Positions 1 to 5,427 of a stretch of 6,987 nt of DNA are shown in pieces (position 1 is the stretch's first letter; each line of letters begins with the position of its first letter). Origin of the DNA: Acidobacteriaceae bacterium (lineage in GTDB: Bacteria > Acidobacteriota > Terriglobia > Bryobacterales > Bryobacteraceae). The position numbers and the translations under genes are program-made. Location of the stretch: contig JAFAQG010000761.1 of the NCBI GenBank assembly GCA_019246575.1, positions 1 through 6,987 on the forward strand. The letters are read 5' to 3'. A model generated the notes under the pieces. The model searched no databases. It saw only the letters and a list, made by a program, of their open reading frames with translations, and had not been told where the DNA came from.

Positions 1-1935
1 GATAATGCCGATCACCTGAATTTCCCGGGAATCGCCCCGGCGAACTACTGGACGCTCGGGGATGCCGGGCAGGGCCAGTGGCGGCACGATGCCTTCGATA
101 CGCATTCCTTCAGTGTCGGCGCGACGAAAGTACTTACAGCCCATACCTTGAAATTCGGCGGCGAGTTCCGCCTGTTGCGCAATTACGATGACGAGGCGGG
201 CTCGTCAACCGGCAATTTTAGCTTCGGTAAGAATCTCACACAGGGTCCTAACCCCAATACGGCCAGTAACACGGCAGGCGATGGTATTGCAACACTGTTA
301 CTCGGCCTCGGCACTGGGTCGATGCTTATTCAGTCGAAAAACTCTGCTACTGAAAGCCAGTACTTCGCCGGATACATTCAGGATGACTGGCATGCAACGA
401 AGAGCTTGACTCTGAACCTCGGCGTGCGCTACGACGTCGATCTGCCTCGAACAGAACGGTACAACCGTATGTCGACTTTCGACCCTTACGTACCTTCTCC
501 ACTGCGGGCGCAGACCGGGCTTGCGAACCTGAACGGCGGCGTGGTGTTCGTCAACTCCAGCAACCGACGGCAATTCGACCCTCAATTGAAGGATTTCGCG
601 CCGCGCTTCGGATTTTCCTATCAGCTGACTCCTAACACGGCGCTGCGCGGCGGTTACGGCATCTTCTATGCAAGGTCATACCGGGTTGCGGGAGGCACGA
701 TCGGCAGCGAAGGTTTCAGCGCCTCGACCGAATACAATTCGGCCCCGGACGGATTGCACCCGGACCCGATCGTTAATCTGAGCAACCCCTTTCCGAATGG
801 CCTCAACAAGCCCGTGGGAAGCTCGCAGGGATTGCTGACCGGCATCGGAAGTACATTCGAGGCCCCCATTTATGGTGACAACAAAACGCCGTACACCCAG
901 AATTGGGATTTTGACATTCAGCGGCAGTTTCCGGGCGATGTCCTGGTTGACGCTGCATATGTCGGGAGTCATGGAGTCCATCTCAATAAAGGAACCGAGT
1001 CCAATTACGACATCGACCAGTTGCGGCCGGAGACAATTGCATTGGGAACGAGCCTCCAGAATAACGTGCCGAATCCGTTTTTCGGCATCATCAACACAGG
1101 ACCGGAAGCCGCTCAAAACATTCCGCTCGCTTACTTGCTGGCGCCGTTCCCCCAGTTCACCGGAGTTCAAGCTTCCTACCCCATCGGCGGTTACACGATT
1201 TACCATGCATTCCAATTGAAGGTAGAGAAACGGCTTAGTAAAGGACTCAACGTGTTACTGAGTTTTACAGGCCAGAAGCTGATCGATGACTTCAGCATCA
1301 TTCAGAACGTCGGCAACAATACCGGGGGCATCCAGAACATCTACAACGATAAAGGTGAGCGAGCCGTTTCTTCCAACGATGTAGCCAGACGGCTAGTCAT
1401 TAGCGGCATCTATCATTTGCCCTTCGGCCGAGGCCAGATGTTTGGAGCGAACTGGAACCGGGCTGTAGATTCGTTGCTGGGCGGATGGCAAGTGAACGGG
1501 ATCGCCTCTTACGAATCCGGGTTCCCGATTTCCGTCACCGACCAAAACAACTGTACCAATTGCAGGGTTCAGACATTGCGGCCCAATAATAATGGCCAAA
1601 GCGCTGCTCTCAGCGGACCCGTGTCGCAGCGCCTCAACGAGTATTTCAACACCTCCGTTTTTTCGCAGCCGGCGGCATTCACTCTCGGCAACACGGGCCG
1701 GACTCTTCCGGACGTTCGCGCTCCTTTCCACGAAAACATTGATCTTTCGCTATTCAAAGAGTTCAAACCGCTTGAACGTCTTACTGCTCAATTTCGAGCC
1801 GAGGCCTTTAACTTGCTGAACCAGGTGGTCTTCGGAATGCCGAATACCGGGCTCAACTCGGGGCAACCCGGGGTGATCACGGGGCAAAGCAACAGCCCGC
1901 GGCAGATTCAATTCGGCCTTAAACTACTCTTTTGA
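1..1935 (+). CDS. Oar-like TonB-dependent outer-membrane receptor, copy A (5'-truncated by the window)
   Basis: The frame is open from base 1 to the TGA at 1933-1935, giving 644 visible residues. Signal peptide, regulatory-like domain and plug lie off-window. What remains is the C-terminal part of a transmembrane beta-barrel: alternating aromatic/polar strands (LTLNLGVRYDVD, FAPRFGFSYQL, ALRGGYGIFYAR, LTAQFRAEAFNLLNQ) and a terminal strand FGLKLLF ending in Phe, the usual recognition signal for beta-barrel assembly. It aligns end to end with residues 514-1159 of the downstream gene at about 85% identity by hand count, with one loop two residues shorter (553-564). The family uses TonB/ExbBD energy to import large or scarce substrates across the outer membrane; the substrate here is unknown. 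A CxxC pair (1552-1563) is shared with copy B. An internal TTG at 148 could be read as a start, but homology clearly continues upstream to base 1, so it is not one. Family assignment is strong by homology to the complete copy. Confidence 0.93.
   Translation, partial: DNADHLNFPGIAPANYWTLGDAGQGQWRHDAFDTHSFSVGATKVLTAHTLKFGGEFRLLRNYDDEAGSSTGNFSFGKNLTQGPNPNTASNTAGDGIATLLLGLGTGSMLIQSKNSATESQYFAGYIQDDWHATKSLTLNLGVRYDVDLPRTERYNRMSTFDPYVPSPLRAQTGLANLNGGVVFVNSSNRRQFDPQLKDFAPRFGFSYQLTPNTALRGGYGIFYARSYRVAGGTIGSEGFSASTEYNSAPDGLHPDPIVNLSNPFPNGLNKPVGSSQGLLTGIGSTFEAPIYGDNKTPYTQNWDFDIQRQFPGDVLVDAAYVGSHGVHLNKGTESNYDIDQLRPETIALGTSLQNNVPNPFFGIINTGPEAAQNIPLAYLLAPFPQFTGVQASYPIGGYTIYHAFQLKVEKRLSKGLNVLLSFTGQKLIDDFSIIQNVGNNTGGIQNIYNDKGERAVSSNDVARRLVISGIYHLPFGRGQMFGANWNRAVDSLLGGWQVNGIASYESGFPISVTDQNNCTNCRVQTLRPNNNGQSAALSGPVSQRLNEYFNTSVFSQPAAFTLGNTGRTLPDVRAPFHENIDLSLFKEFKPLERLTAQFRAEAFNLLNQVVFGMPNTGLNSGQPGVITGQSNSPRQIQFGLKLLF
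1..1935 (+). repeat. Tandem gene duplication, unit A (partial)
   Basis: This stretch is a diverged direct repeat of 3482-5422. The offset is 3481 bases at the left end and 3487 after a six-base difference near 553-564 / 4034-4051. Protein identity is about 85%, while many codons differ synonymously, so the duplication is not recent. The longest identical runs I found are 32 bases (1057-1088 against 4544-4575) and 26 bases (1594-1619 against 5081-5106). Confidence 0.9.
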
Positions 1936-1937
1936 GG
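1934..1937 (+). promoter_or_regulatory. Ribosome-binding site of receptor copy B, overlapping the stop codon of copy A
   Basis: GAGG lies five bases before the TTG at 1943, and its first two bases are the GA of the TGA stop of copy A. The site supports TTG as the true start. It also implies that ribosomes finishing copy A end on the initiation region of copy B, which favours coupled translation. Confidence 0.65.
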
Positions 1938-1942
1938 TCCGA

Positions 1943-4900
1943 TTGAAACTAGTTTGCTGGGTGTCTCGAGCGCTATGCTCTTTGCTATTCCTAACCAGCG
2001 CTCTGCACGCCCAGGTAATCACGGCATCGCTGGGAGGCACAGTCCAAGATCCGAGCGGCGCCGTCATTACGGGCGCGAACGCCCGTATCGTGAACACCTC
2101 GACAAATCTGGAAGCCCGCGTCACAACTGACTCGGACGGCAGGTATCTTGCACCATCGCTTCCGCCCGGCGGTCCCTACACCATCACTGTCGAAGCGCCC
2201 GGATTCGCAATTGAAGAACGCGCGGGTATCACGCTCGAGGTCAATCAGGCGGCCCGCGTCGATTTCTCTCTCAAACTTGGCTCGGCGAGCGAAGTGGTAA
2301 AGGTTACCGGCGAAGCTCCATTAGTGGAGACAACCACGGCGGAGATGGGCCAAGTCATCAACACAAAGACCATCCTCGATCTCCCGTTAAACCAGAGAAA
2401 TGCCTATTCGCTGATCTTTCTTGTGCCTGGAGTTACGGGCACTGTAAACGCCAATTACAACAGCCAAAACATTTCCGTAAACGGCGGACGCCCGGGCAGC
2501 ACGGAGATTCTAGTGGATGGGATTCCATCTTCTCCCAATCTCGTCAACCCTATTCAGGGATTTGCCGTATTTCCTTCCGTCGATGCCGTGCAGGAATTTA
2601 AAGTTCAGACCAATACTTACTCAGCAGAATTCGGCAGGAGCGGCAGCGGCATTATCAATCTGATCTACAAATCGGGCACGAACGAATTTCACGGCAGCGC
2701 GTTTGACTTTCTTCGTAACTCTGTGCTCGATGCCAACAGTTTCTTCTCGAATCTCAAGGGCATCGCTCTGCCAAGCTTCAAGCGCAATCAGTTCGGCGGC
2801 AGCGTTGGAGGACCCGTCGATATCCCGAAGCTCTATCACGGCCGTGACAAGACATTCTTCTTGGTCGCCTACGAAGGGTTGCGGCAAGGGTCAGCGAGCC
2901 CCAGTACATCTCCCGGTAAGCCGAATACTGTACCGACGGCGCTGCAGCGGACCGGCGATTTCTCACAAACCTTCAACTCGGCGGGTCAACAAGTTAAAAT
3001 CTACGATCCAGCAATTCCCGGTTCCACGAGAACGCAGTTTCCCGGCAATAAGATCCCCGCGAACCGCATCAACCCGGTGGCCGCGAACATCGTTAAGTAT
3101 TACCCGCTGCCGAACCAGCCCGGTGATCCCAATTCCGGCCAAAACAATTTCTATGCCGTGGGAACCGAGATTAATAACATCGACACCCTCGATGCGAAAG
3201 TCGATGACAACATAAACGAGAAGAACCGTTTCTTTGTCCGCTATTCCAGCCGTAACTTCCAGTTCCCGGCGACACGCTATTTTCCCGTCCAAGATTTCGT
3301 TGCCCAAGGGGGTAATAATCAGCCCCAAATCTCCCATAGCGCAGCCGTTGACGAAACGTTTACCGCGAGCCCGACGTTGTTATTCGAGTTCCGATACGGG
3401 TTTGCGCGAACCGCCCAGTTGGTCACAACCATCAGCGATGGCTTCGATCCAACGACGCTCGGATTTCCAAGCTACATCGCCGGGAACGCCGATCACCTGA
3501 ACTTTCCTGGAATTGCGCCGGCCAATTATTGGACGTTAGGTGATGCGGGCCAGGGGCAATACCGGCACGATGCGTTCGATACGCATTCGTGGAGCGTCGC
3601 CGGCACGAAAGTGCTTACCGCTCACACTCTGAAATTCGGCGGCCAAGCCCGGCTGCTCCGCGATTATGACGACGAGGCCGGCAACTCGACTGGAAACTTC
3701 TCCTTCGGTAAGAACCTGACACAAGGTCCGAATCCGAATACGGCAAGTCCCACAGCTGGTGACGGTCTGGCGACCCTTCTACTCGGTCTGGGCAGCGGCA
3801 CCATGATCATCCAATCGAAGAATGCTGCGACACAGAGCCAATATTTCGCAGGGTATCTGCAGGACGACTGGCATGCGAGTAAGAGACTAACCCTAAATCT
3901 CGGCCTTCGCTACGATATCGATTTGCCTCGCACCGAACGATACAACCGGATGTCGACCTTCGATCCGTATGTGCCCTCTCCGTTGCGCGCCCAGACCGGA
4001 CTTAGCAACTTGAATGGCGGCGTGGTTTTCGTCGGAGCTAATGGCAGCAGCCGCCGTCAATTCGATCCCCAGTCGAAGGACTTTGCGCCGCGATTCGGAC
4101 TTGCTTTCCAGCTCGCGCCCAGTACAGTCATACGCGGAGGTTACGGCATCTTCTATGCCGGATCCTACCGCGTCGCCGGTGGTACCGTGGGCAACGAGGG
4201 ATTCAGCGCTGTAACGGAGTACAATCCGGCACCCGACAGCGTGCACCCCGTCCCCGGCGTCGATCTCAGCAACCCCTTTCCAAACGGCCTTAACAAGCCC
4301 GTGGGAAGCTCGCAAGGCTTGCTGACCGGAATCGGGAGTACATTCGAATCGCCGATCTACGGAGACAACAAAACGCCCTACACACAGAACTGGGATTTCG
4401 ACGTGGAGCGCCAGCTTCCCGGAGACATCCTGATCGACGCTGCCTACGTCGGAAGTCACGGCGTTCATCTCAACAAAGGCGGAGAGAACAACTATAACCT
4501 GAACCAGTTGACCCCTGACGTCATCGCGTTGGGGACGAGCCTGCAGAATAACGTGCCGAATCCGTTTTTCGGCATTATCAAAACGGGCCCAGAGAGTGGT
4601 AACACCATCCCGCTAAGCTATTTGCTGGCGCCTTTTCCTCAATTCACAAACGTACAAGCTTCTTACCCGATAGGTGGATACTCCATTTACCATGCATTTC
4701 AGCTAAAAGTTGAGAAGCGACTTACAAAGGGACTGAGTGCGCTGCTAAGTTTCACCGGTCAGAAGCTGATCGATGACTTTAGCATCATTTCGAACGTAGG
4801 CAACAGCACCGGCGGCATTCAGAATATCTACGACGATAAGAGTCAACGAGCCGTTTCTTCGAACGATGTAGCGAGACGGCTGGTTATCAGCGGCATCTAT

Positions 4901-5422
4901 CACTTGCCGTTCGGCCGAGGTCAGATGTTAGGAGCAAATTGGAACCCGTTTGTAGATTCCTTATTCGGCGGATGGCAAGTGAATGGTATTGCCACTTACG
5001 AATCGGGATTCCCCATCTCTGTGACGGCCCAAAATACCTGTAGCAACTGCAACATTCAGACATTGCGGCCGAACAACAACGGCCAAAGCGCTGCTCTCAG
5101 CGGACCGGTATCGCAGCGCCTGAACGAGTATTTCAATACGTCTGTTTTCTCGCAGCCGGCGCCGTACACTCTAGGCAATACCGCGCGCACTCTTCCGGAC
5201 GTGCGCGGTCCTTTCCATGAAAACATCGATTTTTCACTGTTCAAAGACTTCAAACCTGTTGAACGTGTAACGGCGCAGTTTCGAGCCGAAGCCTTCAACC
5301 TGCTGAACCAGGTTGTCTTCGGGACGCCGAATACCACCCTCAATTCGGGGCAACTCGGAGTAATCACGGGGCAATATAACAGCCCGCGTCAGATTCAATT
5401 CGGGCTGAAATTACTTTTTTAA
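1943..5422 (+). CDS. Oar-like TonB-dependent outer-membrane receptor, copy B (complete, 1159 aa)
   Basis: Residues 1-23 form a Sec signal peptide (Lys2, hydrophobic core LCSLLFLTSA, cleavage likely after ALHA). Residues about 25-112 match a carboxypeptidase-regulatory-like beta-sandwich (GGTVQDPSGAVITGA, TTDSDGRYLAPSLPPG, YTITVEAPGF). EVVKVTGEAP at 117-126 is a possible TonB box. The plug covers about 127-250, with NGGRPGSTEILVDGIP (180-195) and YSAEFGRSGSGIINLIYKSG (226-245). From about 250 to 1159 is the barrel, ending in FGLKLLF. Such receptors move substrates across the outer membrane using TonB energy; the length is normal for the Oar-like type in Acidobacteriota. The substrate cannot be read from the sequence. 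The start is TTG: it is the first start codon after an in-frame stop at 1874-1876, has GAGG five bases upstream, and gives a good signal peptide. A GTG at 1961 is possible but would remove the N-terminal lysine. It lies between its paralogue and a sulfatase, probably in one operon. No SusD-like partner is visible. Confidence 0.95.
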   Translation: MKLVCWVSRALCSLLFLTSALHAQVITASLGGTVQDPSGAVITGANARIVNTSTNLEARVTTDSDGRYLAPSLPPGGPYTITVEAPGFAIEERAGITLEVNQAARVDFSLKLGSASEVVKVTGEAPLVETTTAEMGQVINTKTILDLPLNQRNAYSLIFLVPGVTGTVNANYNSQNISVNGGRPGSTEILVDGIPSSPNLVNPIQGFAVFPSVDAVQEFKVQTNTYSAEFGRSGSGIINLIYKSGTNEFHGSAFDFLRNSVLDANSFFSNLKGIALPSFKRNQFGGSVGGPVDIPKLYHGRDKTFFLVAYEGLRQGSASPSTSPGKPNTVPTALQRTGDFSQTFNSAGQQVKIYDPAIPGSTRTQFPGNKIPANRINPVAANIVKYYPLPNQPGDPNSGQNNFYAVGTEINNIDTLDAKVDDNINEKNRFFVRYSSRNFQFPATRYFPVQDFVAQGGNNQPQISHSAAVDETFTASPTLLFEFRYGFARTAQLVTTISDGFDPTTLGFPSYIAGNADHLNFPGIAPANYWTLGDAGQGQYRHDAFDTHSWSVAGTKVLTAHTLKFGGQARLLRDYDDEAGNSTGNFSFGKNLTQGPNPNTASPTAGDGLATLLLGLGSGTMIIQSKNAATQSQYFAGYLQDDWHASKRLTLNLGLRYDIDLPRTERYNRMSTFDPYVPSPLRAQTGLSNLNGGVVFVGANGSSRRQFDPQSKDFAPRFGLAFQLAPSTVIRGGYGIFYAGSYRVAGGTVGNEGFSAVTEYNPAPDSVHPVPGVDLSNPFPNGLNKPVGSSQGLLTGIGSTFESPIYGDNKTPYTQNWDFDVERQLPGDILIDAAYVGSHGVHLNKGGENNYNLNQLTPDVIALGTSLQNNVPNPFFGIIKTGPESGNTIPLSYLLAPFPQFTNVQASYPIGGYSIYHAFQLKVEKRLTKGLSALLSFTGQKLIDDFSIISNVGNSTGGIQNIYDDKSQRAVSSNDVARRLVISGIYHLPFGRGQMLGANWNPFVDSLFGGWQVNGIATYESGFPISVTAQNTCSNCNIQTLRPNNNGQSAALSGPVSQRLNEYFNTSVFSQPAPYTLGNTARTLPDVRGPFHENIDFSLFKDFKPVERVTAQFRAEAFNLLNQVVFGTPNTTLNSGQLGVITGQYNSPRQIQFGLKLLF
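2068..2087 (+). other. Perfect 8-bp inverted repeat with a four-base loop, inside receptor copy B
   Basis: Bases 2068-2075 (TACGGGCG) pair exactly with 2080-2087 (CGCCCGTA) around the loop CGAA. It lies about 125 bases into the coding region, in the regulatory-like domain around residues 42-49. No T-run follows, so it is not a terminator. It may be a chance product of GC-rich codons. Confidence 0.4.
3482..5422 (+). repeat. Tandem gene duplication, unit B (part matching unit A)
   Basis: This is the segment of receptor copy B that matches the visible part of copy A. The full repeat unit is presumably the whole receptor gene of about 3.48 kb, but the left part of unit A is outside the window, so this cannot be confirmed here. 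Confidence 0.9.
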
Positions 5423-5427
5423 CTATG
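5420..5427 (+). promoter_or_regulatory. Stop-start junction (TAA, two bases, ATG) coupling receptor copy B to the sulfatase
   Basis: The receptor stop TAA (5420-5422) is followed after CT by ATG (5425-5427). The roughly 20 bases before the ATG are A/T-rich and contain no GGAG-like core. Initiation of the sulfatase therefore probably depends on ribosomes that have just terminated on the receptor gene. That is inference from spacing; the spacing and the lack of a clear site are seen directly. Confidence 0.6.

Noticed and set aside
148..150. TTG as the start of a shorter receptor
   Set aside because: Homology with copy B continues without a break from base 1, so the gene is cut by the window edge rather than starting here.
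2068..2087. Intrinsic terminator
   Set aside because: The hairpin has no following T-run and lies inside an intact coding region.
3893..4468. Long open frame on the minus strand (191 codons), and a similar one at 676-1215
   Set aside because: They lie opposite well-conserved receptor coding sequence, resemble no family I recognise, and are explained as codon-usage shadows of the GC-rich sense genes.
5056..5367. Minus-strand open frame whose product resembles that of the minus-strand frame at 1569-1766
   Set aside because: The resemblance between the two antisense products follows directly from the sense receptor copies being about 85% identical, so it is not independent evidence of an antisense gene.
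5411..5420. T-run before the sulfatase as a terminator tail
   Set aside because: I see no GC-rich stem directly before it. The run belongs to the conserved codons for the final LLF of the receptor and the start of its TAA stop.
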